From positions 1 through 50,252 of the forward strand of contig CAYXVF010000043.1 in assembly GCA_964468125.1 (NCBI GenBank): 50,252 nt of DNA, written 5' to 3'. A program made the position numbers and the translations under genes. Of this stretch, positions 9,903 to 18,553 are shown piece after piece. The notes below the pieces were generated by a model that searched no databases, was not told where the DNA came from, and worked only from the letters and a program-made list of their open reading frames with translations. This stretch comes from CAYXVF01 sp964468125. GTDB lineage: Bacteria; Myxococcota; XYA12-FULL-58-9; CAYXVF01. How positions within the stretch are numbered: position 1 is the stretch's first letter; each line of letters opens with the position of its first letter.

Positions 9903-11615
9903 TCACAGAAGGCAGCGATGGCTAAAGGGCTGCACTTCGGGCCCCTCCCCGCGCCTCACGCGCTCTTGGATCGCGCACCACCAATCGGCGTCGAAGAGCT
10001 CCCCGTGCTCGCTCTCGAAGGCTCGGAGCCACTCACCGTTCAAGCCGATGAAGGTCCTGAGCTCCTCCGGGAAGATGTCGTCCTCTCCCACGCGGTACCA
10101 CGGTTCCGCCGAGAGTTCATCTTCCGGCGTGCGTGCCGGGGGAATGTGGCGGAAGTTGCATTGGCCGAGGTGGATGAGCTCGTCGTAGTCGTAGAACACC
10201 ACGCGGCCGTTGCGCGTCACGCCAAAGTTCTTGGTGAGAAGATCACCGGGAAAAACCTCGCTATACGCGAGATCTTTGATGCACTGGCCAAAGTCGATCG
10301 CTGCGGCACGCGCGGCCTCTGGGTCCGCATCCTTCAGGTACAGGTTCAGTGGCACCACCTGACGCTCGACGTAGAGGTGTGAGATCACGACGTGGTCGTC
10401 CTCGACGCGAGTCGAGCTCGCGCAGGACTCCGTCAGCTCCCGCATCAGAGCATCGTCGAAACGGGCCCGGCGGAACAGCAGGTACTCGAAGTCCTGGGCC
10501 TCCACCAGGCGGCCCGCGCGGTCGTGACGCTGCACGAACTGGTACTTTGCGATGACCTGCTCACGGCTCACGACCTTTGGTGGCCGGAATCGGTCTCGGA
10601 TCACCTTGAAGACGACGTCATAGCCCGGAAGAAAAAAGGCGGCCATGACCAGGCCGGGGGTACCCGGTGCAAACGCGAAGCGCTCATCCGAGCCCTGCAG
10701 GTGACTCAGAAGGTCGCGATAGAACTCGGTCTTGCCGTGTCGGTCGCACCCGATGGCGTTGTACAGCTCAGCGGTGCGCTTGCGCGGCAGGATCGAGCGT
10801 AGGAATCGCACCACCTCCATCGGCCTGGGTGCGTAGACGTGGAAATGGGCGCGCGTGAAACTAAAGAGAATGCTGACATCCGCGTCGTGTACCAGCGCCG
10901 CCTCGATGCGAAGCACTCCAGCCTCGCGCCGAGCCACGACGACGAGGGGAACGAAATGCAGCCGCGAAAACACCCTCGCCACAAGATGCAGGCGCCGTCC
11001 CCGGTAGAACGGCGCATCGAGCACCTCGATCCGTTCCACCCGCAACAATCCACCCGCTTCGCGAAGTCGACCGTGCAGCCGTTCAGCGATTTCATCGCAC
11101 ACCTCACGATGCGAGTCGCAGCGCAAGTCGTAGTGATCCAAGACGTCGCCTAGGGTGTCCGAGAGCGATTCGCGTCCGCGGAAGGTTCGGTAGATCGGCT
11201 CCGGTGCCGGAGCCGGATCGAGCTGGAAATCACTGTCGACGAACTCGATCAGCGGGTCGACGCCGTGAGTTACGAAAATGTGGCGGGTGATCGAGTTGAA
11301 ATAGGTCTCGGCGAGCTCCCAGTCTTCACGCTCGGCAATGAGCGTCGAGTAAACTGCTTTGATGCTCGGCCATAGGCTTCGGTCGCGCAGACGCTCCTTC
11401 AGCAGTGAGCGAACCGCAGCCTTCGTCTCTTCGACGCTCTTGCGATAGAGGTCGAGGCGTTCGATCGCGTCGTTTCGGAGGCCCTGGAAGTCGTCGTTCC
11501 AAAATCGATGGCCTGCACTATTGGTGATCTCGAGAAAGCGTTCGCGATAGCAGACGAACGCCTCAGCCACCGCACGACCGACTAGGCTCGAGACTCGGCT
11601 TGGAGACCGCAACAC
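9903..11615 (-). CDS. aceK: Isocitrate dehydrogenase kinase/phosphatase
   Basis: This 570-residue cytoplasmic enzyme phosphorylates and dephosphorylates isocitrate dehydrogenase to switch carbon between the TCA cycle and the glyoxylate shunt. The N-terminal regulatory half starts VGRAVAEAF (E. coli AceK begins in a similar way). The ATP loop APGTPGLVMAAF (316-327) with the kinase Lys in VVFKVI (about 337) and the metal/catalytic segment YDYDELIHL are present, and the length is normal. The start is GTG 11615; its ribosome site is weak (GGAACT close by). aceA and aceB are not adjacent, unlike the enterobacterial aceBAK operon. It is instead first in a run with the AAA ATPase and mscS. A gene for a CheW-like protein is divergent, 97 bases away. 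Confidence 0.93.
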   Translation of the reverse strand: MLRSPSRVSSLVGRAVAEAFVCYRERFLEITNSAGHRFWNDDFQGLRNDAIERLDLYRKSVEETKAAVRSLLKERLRDRSLWPSIKAVYSTLIAEREDWELAETYFNSITRHIFVTHGVDPLIEFVDSDFQLDPAPAPEPIYRTFRGRESLSDTLGDVLDHYDLRCDSHREVCDEIAERLHGRLREAGGLLRVERIEVLDAPFYRGRRLHLVARVFSRLHFVPLVVVARREAGVLRIEAALVHDADVSILFSFTRAHFHVYAPRPMEVVRFLRSILPRKRTAELYNAIGCDRHGKTEFYRDLLSHLQGSDERFAFAPGTPGLVMAAFFLPGYDVVFKVIRDRFRPPKVVSREQVIAKYQFVQRHDRAGRLVEAQDFEYLLFRRARFDDALMRELTESCASSTRVEDDHVVISHLYVERQVVPLNLYLKDADPEAARAAAIDFGQCIKDLAYSEVFPGDLLTKNFGVTRNGRVVFYDYDELIHLGQCNFRHIPPARTPEDELSAEPWYRVGEDDIFPEELRTFIGLNGEWLRAFESEHGELFDADWWCAIQERVRRGEGPEVQPFSHRCLL

Positions 11616-11712
11616 AGTTCCAAACCATCATCCGTTTCTCCGTCGATGTCGAGATCGGCCCCGACACCTTCGGGATTGCGCCCGAGCTCCACCTGGATCA
11701 CCATCGTATTCG

Positions 11713-12291
11713 GTGGGCGAGACCCCAGAGAAGAGACCCCTCGAAGCAGCGATCGAGGACGATGGCGCGGAGTCGGACGCGCCCGTGACCGAAACGCGCG
11801 AGCTGATGTGCGTTCGCCTCGGGACCGACCACTATGCGTTCCCGATCGAGCGTGTTCTCGAGGTCGCGAAACCTGAGACTCCGACACCCGTGCCTCGCGT
11901 GCCCGACTGGATCCCGGGAGTCGTTCGCCGGGGCCGCGGAATCGTCGCGGTCCTAGACCTCGCTCAGCTCTGTGGACATAATTCCGAGCCACAGCCCGCG
12001 CGGTTGACCGTAGTCGCCGAAGGGGAGCTCGAGGCCGCAATTCCAGTCAGGGGGAGCCGAAACCGGGTGAGCGGTGCGGAGGTCTTCATCGTCCGAGACG
12101 CGGCGTGGCTCGTTGGAATCGATGCGACTCTCGTGCACGGGGTTCGTCACCAATCGACGGGGATGCCCCTCAGTCCGATGCTGCGTGCACTGGGGCTGCC
12201 TTTCTGGATGCGCGGCTATAGCTTTACCGGTGAGCACGAGCTGTTTTTTCTCGTCGATCTCACGAGCGCCATCGCAAAGGGGGCGTCGTGA
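11713..12291 (+). CDS. CheW-like domain protein
   Basis: This 192-residue protein has one CheW domain from about residue 30: ELMCVRLGTDHYAFPIERV, then PDWIPGVVRRGRGIVAVLDL, then EVFIVRDAAWLVGIDATLV. CheW proteins couple chemoreceptors to the CheA kinase. No cheA, receptor or other chemotaxis gene lies near. The first 30 residues are acidic and low in hydrophobic content. The start GTG 11713 has only a weak ribosome site, so a later start is possible. The stop overlaps the GTG of the next gene (GTGA). The partner pathway (chemotaxis or a chemosensory-like regulatory system) cannot be told from this locus. Confidence 0.8.
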   Translation: MGETPEKRPLEAAIEDDGAESDAPVTETRELMCVRLGTDHYAFPIERVLEVAKPETPTPVPRVPDWIPGVVRRGRGIVAVLDLAQLCGHNSEPQPARLTVVAEGELEAAIPVRGSRNRVSGAEVFIVRDAAWLVGIDATLVHGVRHQSTGMPLSPMLRALGLPFWMRGYSFTGEHELFFLVDLTSAIAKGAS

Positions 12292-13451
12292 CCCTCAGCG
12301 GTACACGTGCCTTCGTAGCTCTCATGCTCGTCGCCCTCGCCGTCATCGGCGTTGCGAAGGGTGCCACGGAGCGCGCGAAGGATTACCACGTCTATCATCG
12401 AGCCGGCGAGCGCTTCGTCGCCGGTGAATCGCTCTACCACGAGAGCGACCTTCCGATGCCCTTCAAGTACCCGCCGCCTGCGGGTGCATTGCTCGTGCCT
12501 TTGAGTTTCCTTCCGCGCGCGGTCGGGGGTGCGCTCTGGAACGCATTCAGCGCGCTCTGCGTGGCGTTTTCCCTTTGGCGATGGGGCGCCACACCGTCTC
12601 AGGCAGCACTCGCGCTTGCCGCATCCTTTCAGTCGCTCTTCTTGCTGATGGACCACGGACAGGTGGACGCGATGATTCTTGCGCTCACGACCATCGCCGT
12701 CACTCAGAGGCATGACCATCCGTTCGCTGCCGGGAGCGCTTGGGCACTCGCCTGTCTGCTCAAGCCACCGGCAGGGCTCTTGCTGATTCCCTTCCTCATC
12801 GAGCGCCGTTTCCGCGTCGTGGGAGCCGCGTTGGCCGCCGGGTGCACTGCCGCTGCGCTAGTGGTCTTGCGCTATGGGGTTTTCGGCGCGCTGACGCTCA
12901 CCTTTGAGTGGCGCACGCTCCTATCCGCCGCAACTGCGCCCTGGTATTTGCGGCACGATGCACAAGGGTTTCCCTCGTTGCTCCTCACTCTCTGGCTCGG
13001 AGCCGATCATCAAGCGCCGCCCGTGCCATCGAGCTTAGAAATGGCTCTGGGGCTCTTGCTATCGCTCGGGCTCTTCGCCGCGGTGCTCCTCATGTCCCGA
13101 CCCCGCGACGAGATGCTCCACGCAACGATCCTGCTCGGTGTCGCGCTCCTCTCGCCGCAGGCGTGGCGCGCAAATTACGTCATGGCGATCCCAGCGCTCG
13201 TGCTTCTCGCTCGTCGCTGGGAGGGCGACGTCCGCCCGGTCTGGTCGTTTGCCGTTGTCGCCGTTGCGGCCACGTTTGTGGTGCAGCTCGTGTTCGGCGA
13301 AGGCCTGTTGCCGGACTACGTCCTCGACCCGGCCCTCGCCTGGGCGCGGCCCTTCGCGCTCGTCTACGCGGCGCTGTTCTTGGCCTGCTCCTCGTCGCGA
13401 GCAACGAACTCGAGCTTGGGCTCGGCGATCAGTCTCGCACCGCGACGATAG
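12288..13451 (+). CDS. GT87/DUF2029-type membrane glycosyltransferase
   Basis: This 387-residue polytopic protein has about nine or ten hydrophobic helices. The signs of the GT87 family are the early AKDYHVYHRAGERFVAGESLY segment, FKYPPPAGALL, and LLMDHGQVDAMIL followed by ACLLKPPAGLLLIPF. Such enzymes transfer sugars from polyprenyl-phosphate donors on the outer face of the inner membrane. The early Asp in the KDY segment would be the candidate catalytic base. Translation starts at GTG 12288, coupled to the CheW-like gene. The last 88 bases overlap the end of the convergent NADH dehydrogenase gene, and its tail (ACSSSRATNSSLGSA) looks unlike the rest, so the original stop may have been lost. 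The acceptor is unknown. Confidence 0.82.
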   Translation: MTLSGTRAFVALMLVALAVIGVAKGATERAKDYHVYHRAGERFVAGESLYHESDLPMPFKYPPPAGALLVPLSFLPRAVGGALWNAFSALCVAFSLWRWGATPSQAALALAASFQSLFLLMDHGQVDAMILALTTIAVTQRHDHPFAAGSAWALACLLKPPAGLLLIPFLIERRFRVVGAALAAGCTAAALVVLRYGVFGALTLTFEWRTLLSAATAPWYLRHDAQGFPSLLLTLWLGADHQAPPVPSSLEMALGLLLSLGLFAAVLLMSRPRDEMLHATILLGVALLSPQAWRANYVMAIPALVLLARRWEGDVRPVWSFAVVAVAATFVVQLVFGEGLLPDYVLDPALAWARPFALVYAALFLACSSSRATNSSLGSAISLAPRR

Positions 13452-14659
13452 CGAAAATACGACCAGAGCCACTGAAGGGAGACGAGCACGCGGTTGCGGA
13501 AACCGATCAGGAAGAAGATGTGCACGATGCACCAGGCGATCCACGCGATGAACCCGTGCATGCGCAGGCTTCCGGTCTCCATCACCGCGGCGGCTCGACC
13601 GATAGTCGCCATCATGCCCTTGTCGAAGTAGCGGAACGGCTTGCGGTCCTGCCCCCGCACAGACGCCAGCAGGTTCTTCGCGACATGCCGGCCCTGTTGG
13701 ATCGCGACCGGCGCGATCCCGGGGAGCGGCTTGTCCTTGCGGTCTTTGACCAGCGCTTGGTCTCCGACGACGAAGATGTTGTCTGATTCCGCCAGGGAGA
13801 GGTCGGGCTGCACCTCGATGCGTCCGACGCGATCGGTGTTGCCCAAGTTTTGCCCGACCGGTGAAGCGCGCACCCCCGCAGCCCAGAGCACGGTCTTGGC
13901 TTCTACACGCTCGTTGCCGAGGTCGACGCCATTTTCATCGATCCCCGTCACGCGTTTGTGGGTCCACACCTGAACGCCGAAATTCTCGAGGGACTCGACC
14001 GCGGCGCGCGACAACGTCTCGTGATAACCCGGTAGAATGGCGTCTCCGGCTTCGACGAGGATGATGCGCGCTTGGCGTGGATCGATGTGTCTGAAGTCAT
14101 CGCTCAGGGTGTAGCGACTGAGCTCACCCACCGCACCCGCGAGCTCGACCCCCGTGGGGCCACCTCCGACGATCACGAAGGTCATGTGCGCGCGGCGCTC
14201 GTCGATGTCCCGACTCACTTCCGCATGCTCGAATGCGGTCAGGATCTTCGCGCGAATGCTCGTTGCATCGCCGATGGTCTTCAGCCCCGGCGCGACCTCC
14301 GACCAGTGGTCGTTGCCAAAATAGCTGTGGGTCGAGCCACAGGCGAGGATCAGGTAGTCGTACTCCACCTCGCCTTCGCTCGTGTGAACGCACTGGGCCT
14401 CCGCGTCTACGCCCTTCGCCTCAGCCATCAGGACACGAACGTTACGAAACGGACGCAGCGCCGTTCGGATGGGCCAGGAGATGTCCGCGGGGCTCAGCCC
14501 AGCGGTCGCCACCTGATAGAGGAGCGGTTGAAACAGATGGTGGTTGCGTTTGTCGATTACGGTGATGTCGAGCCGCTCGGGCGCGCGCGCGAGGTCCAAT
14601 GCGGCGCGCAGCCCTGCGAATCCGGCCCCGACAATCACTACTCTTTTGGCGTCAGCCAT
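13364..14659 (-). CDS. ndh: Type II NADH:quinone oxidoreductase (NDH-2)
   Basis: This 431-residue flavoprotein passes electrons from NADH to quinone without proton pumping. The FAD-binding motif is VGAGFAGLRAALDLA (10-24) and the NADH-binding Rossmann motif is VGGGPTGVELAGAV. The middle motif VLWAAGVRASP and the FAD segment NIFVVGDQA are present. The C terminus has a hydrophobic amphipathic stretch (FIAWIAWCIVHIFFLIGF) that tethers it to the inner membrane. ATG 14659 follows AGGAGA. It has its own promoter region to the right. It overlaps the convergent GT87 gene by 88 bases. Confidence 0.92.
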   Translation of the reverse strand: MADAKRVVIVGAGFAGLRAALDLARAPERLDITVIDKRNHHLFQPLLYQVATAGLSPADISWPIRTALRPFRNVRVLMAEAKGVDAEAQCVHTSEGEVEYDYLILACGSTHSYFGNDHWSEVAPGLKTIGDATSIRAKILTAFEHAEVSRDIDERRAHMTFVIVGGGPTGVELAGAVGELSRYTLSDDFRHIDPRQARIILVEAGDAILPGYHETLSRAAVESLENFGVQVWTHKRVTGIDENGVDLGNERVEAKTVLWAAGVRASPVGQNLGNTDRVGRIEVQPDLSLAESDNIFVVGDQALVKDRKDKPLPGIAPVAIQQGRHVAKNLLASVRGQDRKPFRYFDKGMMATIGRAAAVMETGSLRMHGFIAWIAWCIVHIFFLIGFRNRVLVSLQWLWSYFRYRRGARLIAEPKLEFVARDEEQAKNSAA

Positions 14660-14950
14660 GTGTCTCCTCGAGCGGGTCTACGCTTGCTCTGCAACGAAGC
14701 TCTTCTATCGGTTGTCGGAGAAGATAATTGCGCAAAGGTGCTTGTCACCCGGCGATCCTCGATGCGGCAAATGGGCGCACACGACCCGTGGCGCTCCCTT
14801 TGCAGTCTCGTCAGGCCATGTTCACACGGTGATGCGCCGAGCAGGCGCGCATCATGCGCTGACATCCAGAGGTCATAGCCGCGCTCGCGGCCCAAACGAC
14901 CCGAGCCCGAGGGCTCGGATGCCTTTCGTTCTTCGAGCTCTGGAGCCTTC
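14660..14950. other. 291-base intergenic region
   Basis: It lies between the divergent starts of ndh and the broken ABC-F gene, so promoters for both are expected here. Apart from the hairpin at 14901-14918 I see no gene or RNA in it. Confidence 0.5.
14901..14918. repeat. Perfect 8-bp inverted repeat
   Basis: CCGAGCCC and GGGCTCGG are separated by only GA, 32 bases before the ABC-F gene start. There is no T-run after it, so it is not a standard intrinsic terminator. It could fold in the leader mRNA or serve as a protein site. Confidence 0.5.
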
Positions 14951-15625
14951 ATGAACCGCATTCTCCTGGAGCGCGTAGCGTTTGCCTACGCGGGATCCAA
15001 CCCTCTCATTCACGAGCTATCGCTCGAGCTCACCGATGGCATCACGGCCCTTGCTGGCCCGAACGGTAGTGGCAAGAGCACACTCTTACGGCTCATCCCC
15101 GGCGAGCTCGAAGCGACGCGGGGCTCTCTGCGGTGCGAGCTTTCGAGTCTCCATTTGCTCCGCCAGGCCCCCGGCGCACCGACCCGTGCGGTGCGGGCGC
15201 TCGCAGAGCGCTGGGACAAAGAAGCGTTTGCCCTGCGCAGCCGTTTCGAGTTGCCAGGATCCGGTCGCGCGCTGGACGGTGCTCTCCCACGGAGAGCTAC
15301 AACGCTGGCAGCTGGCCGCGGTCTGGAACGCCTCGGATGCCTTACTCTTGGACGAGCCGAGCAATCATCTCGACGCAGTTATGCACCGTCCCCGGGGGAG
15401 ACCCGCAAACTCGTTTTGGCCGTCGGCCTCGACGCGAACCCGGAGGCGCTGGTGCTCGACGAATCGGAAAACCACCTCGATGCGCCGGCGGTGGACCGGC
15501 TGGAGCAGATGATCGCAGACTATTCGGGGGCGGTTCTCGTCATCAGCCACGACCGCCGCCTCCAAGAAGCCATCGCACCGGATCGGATCATCGACCTCGA
15601 GGATGTAACAATCCGCACTCTTTAG
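14951..15625 (+). pseudogene. Broken ABC-F ATPase gene (frameshifted, internally deleted)
   Basis: The first part reads well as an ABC domain with Walker A GPNGSGKST (about 36-44). Near 15270 the sense moves to another frame, which holds a signature VLSHGELQRWQLA and Walker B LLLDEPSNHLD ending near 15380. From about 15395 the first frame resumes with a second signature-like SPGETRKLVLAVG, a second Walker B ALVLDESENHLD and an H-loop VISHD. Two Walker B segments but only one Walker A mean that domain 1 was joined to the end of domain 2 by a deletion, with frame changes. Known: ABC-F proteins are soluble tandem ATPases of about 530-650 residues acting on ribosomes. About 225 residues remain here, so it is very unlikely to work. 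Confidence 0.75.
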
Positions 15626-15671
15626 GGTTGCCCCGCCTCCTACAGTTCGCTAATAAGCCGGCTCCCAGGCT

Positions 15672-15749
15672 GTCCCGTTCGTCTAGCCCGGCCTAGGACA
15701 CCGCCCTTTCACGGCGGCGACAGGGGTTCAAATCCCCTACGGGACGCCA
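15672..15749 (+). tRNA. tRNA-Glu (anticodon TTC)
   Basis: The acceptor stem GTCCCGT pairs with ACGGGAC. The anticodon stem CCGCC/GGCGG encloses the loop CTTTCAC (anticodon TTC). The T arm is AGGGG-TTCAAAT-CCCCT. The discriminator base is G at 15746 and CCA is encoded at 15747-15749. The D loop is long but normal for this tRNA. Confidence 0.95.
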
Positions 15750-15750
15750 A

Positions 15751-15797
15751 GAGCCCTCATCCGGTAACGCCAGTTACGGGATGAGGGCTCTTTCTGT
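15751..15797 (+). terminator. Rho-independent terminator of tRNA-Glu
   Basis: GAGCCCTCATCCGGTAAC and GTTACGGGATGAGGGCTC form an 18-bp stem with one mismatch around the loop GCCA. TTTCTGTTT follows. It starts one base after the CCA end of the tRNA. Confidence 0.9.
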
Positions 15798-15913
15798 TTC
15801 GAACGGTTTTGAATCGTAAGTTGCGCAGGCGCGGCACCTCGAAAGCTCCGCGTTCCAAGCCTCGAGGCAAACACGCTGCGGTTCCCACCTGTGAAGGCTT
15901 TCGGCCAGGTTTC

Positions 15914-16438
15914 TCAACGATGCGCAGGTTCGCGCGACGGCTCGGGCTCGGCGACGAGTTCTTTGAGGTGATTGAGGAGCGCGTCGCGGGGAAACGGCTT
16001 TTGCAGCAAGCGCACGCGGTCGTTCAAGTGAGGGTCGAGCTCCTGATCATAGTAACCGGATATGAATGGCACCGATACGTCTGGACAAAGCTCCCTCAGC
16101 TTCTCGTAGGTCTGCACGCCGTCCAGCTCCGGCATCTGAATGTCCAGCACCGCGACGAGAACTTCCTGTGCCCGAGCACGGAAGAGCTCGATGAGTTCGA
16201 GGCCGTTCTCCGCGGCGACGACCTCGAAGTCGGTCTTGTTTCGGAAAAAGCGGGTCATCGACGTTCGCACGAGGCGATCGTCGTCCGCGAAGAGGATCAC
16301 ACCGCGCGTGCCCTCGAATGCCGGTTCGACCGTGCTCGAAGGTGGCGAGGCCGAGACCGGTCCCCCGCCGCCCCCGTGGTCGTGAAAAATGGATCGAAGA
16401 CGCGGTCGCGGACCTGGCATCGCAGTCACGGCGTTCAT
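15914..16438 (-). CDS. Stand-alone response regulator receiver protein
   Basis: This 174-residue protein has a single receiver domain from about residue 45: acidic pocket ADDD (51-54), phospho-acceptor Asp99 in VAVLDIQMPELDG, switch Ser127 in PFISGYY and Lys147 in LLQKPFP. There is no output domain, so it would act by protein contact, as CheY or SpoOF do, or feed a phosphorelay. The first 40 residues are Gly/Pro/Ser-rich and unstructured in look; a start further inside is possible. No histidine kinase gene is adjacent. It lies 18 bases downstream of the double-GNAT gene on the same strand. Confidence 0.85.
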   Translation of the reverse strand: MNAVTAMPGPRPRLRSIFHDHGGGGGPVSASPPSSTVEPAFEGTRGVILFADDDRLVRTSMTRFFRNKTDFEVVAAENGLELIELFRARAQEVLVAVLDIQMPELDGVQTYEKLRELCPDVSVPFISGYYDQELDPHLNDRVRLLQKPFPRDALLNHLKELVAEPEPSREPAHR

Positions 16439-16456
16439 CCACCAAGGGACCGAACG

Positions 16457-17440
16457 TCAGGCAAGCAACATCTTCAACCACGGAAGCAGTCGCCCAGGGA
16501 TCGCATGAGAGGGCCGGTGGCCGACGCGGAGCGCTCCCATTCGCAGGTAGAACGGTTCGGCACCTGGGTCGGAGAGTATCCAGAGGGTGTCGACGCCCTT
16601 CGCCTTAAGCCTCAAAACGATGTCCGTCATCAACGCACGGCCGATCCCCTGGCCCATGAAATCGGGATTGACGAACATGAGCTCGAGCTCGGCTTCCTTC
16701 GGGCCGCGCTCCACGCTCACAGCAGCGATGCCCGTCAAATCGCCTCGACTGCTCTCGGCCAAGCGAACGGTCCATGACGCGAGTCGCTCAGGCGTTAGAA
16801 TGAGAGCGTTCCGACTCCGAGCCATGAAGACTTCATCGTAGCCCCAGTGGCGTTTGGACCGCAGGCAAAGCTCCGTCGCCGATGTGCAGTCGAAGGAAAA
16901 AGCGTCGCGGATCCTCTCGAGTGCCCGATTCTCGATGCTCCCGGGCAGCTCCCAGCGACTTCGATCGAGTCGATAGACGATGCAGTCGTCCTCACCGAAG
17001 CTCCGTCTCTCGACACGCTCGAAACCGATTCGCTCGTAGAAGACATGGGCGCGCGTATTCGATTCGAGGGGATCGACTAGAATGGCTTCGACCGGCTCAG
17101 CGAAGCATCGCTCGATGGTGAGCGCCATGATGCGCGTACCGAAGCCCTGTCCAAGATGAGCGCTCTCGCCGAGCCAAATGTCGACCGCCCGAAGATGCTC
17201 GGCGCAGTCCCCCCAGTAATGGCTCTCTTCGCGAACCGGATCGATGATCTGAACGAAGGCGATCGGCGTCCCTTTGGCCTCCGCGATCAACTGCTCGCGC
17301 CAGTCCGGCGTTCGGACGAGCTCTCGTTGCCAGTGCCAATCGTCGTTCGGGTCCGAAGCGATGACGTGGGGCTGTTCATCCCAGTGCTGCAACAATTCTA
17401 GATCGTCGATGGTCGCGGATCTCAGCAGCAGTTCAGTCAT
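16457..17440 (-). CDS. Two-domain GNAT acetyltransferase
   Basis: This 327-residue protein joins two GNAT folds. The first (1-165) looks like the AAC(6')/RimJ-like type: DIWLGESAHLGQGFGTRIM carries the acetyl-CoA loop, then SNTRAHVFYERIGF. The second (about 190-327) has ELELMFVNPDFMGQGIGRALM and FYLRMGA. Both Q/G-x-G-x-G/A pyrophosphate loops are intact, so both halves could bind acetyl-CoA. Substrates are unknown; resemblance to aminoglycoside N-acetyltransferases in the first half does not prove resistance. ATG 17440 is the first clear start. The stop leaves 18 bases to the receiver gene downstream. Confidence 0.85.
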   Translation of the reverse strand: MTELLLRSATIDDLELLQHWDEQPHVIASDPNDDWHWQRELVRTPDWREQLIAEAKGTPIAFVQIIDPVREESHYWGDCAEHLRAVDIWLGESAHLGQGFGTRIMALTIERCFAEPVEAILVDPLESNTRAHVFYERIGFERVERRSFGEDDCIVYRLDRSRWELPGSIENRALERIRDAFSFDCTSATELCLRSKRHWGYDEVFMARSRNALILTPERLASWTVRLAESSRGDLTGIAAVSVERGPKEAELELMFVNPDFMGQGIGRALMTDIVLRLKAKGVDTLWILSDPGAEPFYLRMGALRVGHRPSHAIPGRLLPWLKMLLA

Positions 17441-17617
17441 GACTCTGCTTTCCGAGCCACAGCGGTTTCGCCCTCAGGCACGAGCACCATTTCTAAAACG
17501 TTAGTGGACTTCGGCGCCCCGAGGCAAACGATCAACTTGCTCCACCCCGCTCACGGGCTCTCCCACCCGGTCACCTGGACATTGACAACGTCAAGCTCGA
17601 TTCCTAGTTCTTCGTCA

Positions 17618-18484
17618 ATGCGAAGTCTTCGACGGGCGATCTCGATTGCGGTGGTTCTTGCGCTTGCCCCTGGCTGCAGCTTTCTCGCGCGCAGCAGCCT
17701 GCCGCTCGCCTACAACATGTACTTCGACAACATCATCGAAGACCGTCTCACCGGGTTCATGGATCTGAGCTCGGAGCAGAGTGACTTCGTCGATGAACAG
17801 GCGGACCGCTACGTCGCCTGGCACCGTCGCGAGGTGCTGCCGCGCTTCGCCTACGCCCTCGAGACTCATGGAGCGGTGATCCGCCGCGGTGACCTGAGCG
17901 ACGCCGAGATCAATAGTGCCGTACAAACGTTTCGCGGACTCTGGATGGCATCTGTCGCGCCGTTGAGCCCCTGGGTGGCCAAGGTGATGGTTGCGCAAAA
18001 CGAAGAGCAGCTCGTATCGATGGAGCAAGGTCTTCGGGAGCGCTACGAGAACGACACGGAGCTGGCGCGAAAGCCCGAGCAAGAACGCTTAGAAGAAGGG
18101 ACGGAAAAGATTGCAGAGGCCTTCGATGATTTCCTCGTAACCGTCGAAGAAACTCAGCGTCGCGTGATCCGCAGCTGGCTGGAAGAAATGAACGCACGCC
18201 CCATGAGCTGGATGGAGGAGCGCGTACGTCGTTGGGACACGCTCCTCGGCAAGCTTCGCCAAGGCGCGTCCGAGACGGAGATTCGCGGCTACCTCGCCCT
18301 CCTCTACGCCGATCCCGCCAAGCTCGCTCCCGGAGACTACCAGCGGCAAGTCGAGGAATCCCGCGCGATGTTTCAACGCTTCCTGCGGCGATTCTTCAAC
18401 TCCTTGTCCCAGGACCAGCGCGAGGAGCTCTACGCAAACCTCACGGAGCTTGCGAGCGACCTGCGCGACCTGAGCGACGATTAA
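17618..18484 (+). CDS. DUF6279-like lipoprotein
   Basis: This 288-residue protein has a lipoprotein signal (MRSLRRAISIAVVLALAPGC, lipidated Cys at 20). The mature part is mostly helical, starting LAYNMYFDNIIEDRLTGFMDLSSEQ and YVAWHRREVLPRFA. That pattern of tyrosines, acidic residues and xxAWHRRxxLPRxA is what I know from DUF6279 proteins. ATG 17618 is chosen because the signal peptide starts there; the open frame reaches back to 17504. Function is unknown; the location is the outer or inner membrane facing the periplasm. Confidence 0.8.
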   Translation: MRSLRRAISIAVVLALAPGCSFLARSSLPLAYNMYFDNIIEDRLTGFMDLSSEQSDFVDEQADRYVAWHRREVLPRFAYALETHGAVIRRGDLSDAEINSAVQTFRGLWMASVAPLSPWVAKVMVAQNEEQLVSMEQGLRERYENDTELARKPEQERLEEGTEKIAEAFDDFLVTVEETQRRVIRSWLEEMNARPMSWMEERVRRWDTLLGKLRQGASETEIRGYLALLYADPAKLAPGDYQRQVEESRAMFQRFLRRFFNSLSQDQREELYANLTELASDLRDLSDD

Positions 18485-18553
18485 GCCCGCCGTTTTCCCC
18501 TTGAGCCGATCCCAGCGAGCCACCTAAGGTCTCTCGCAACAAGGAGTCCGCAC

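Noticed and set aside
16340..16390. A frame reading RRGTGLGLATF, like the G2 box of histidine kinases, beside the receiver gene
   Set aside because: No other kinase motif is in that frame and it overlaps the Gly-rich start of the receiver protein; most likely chance.
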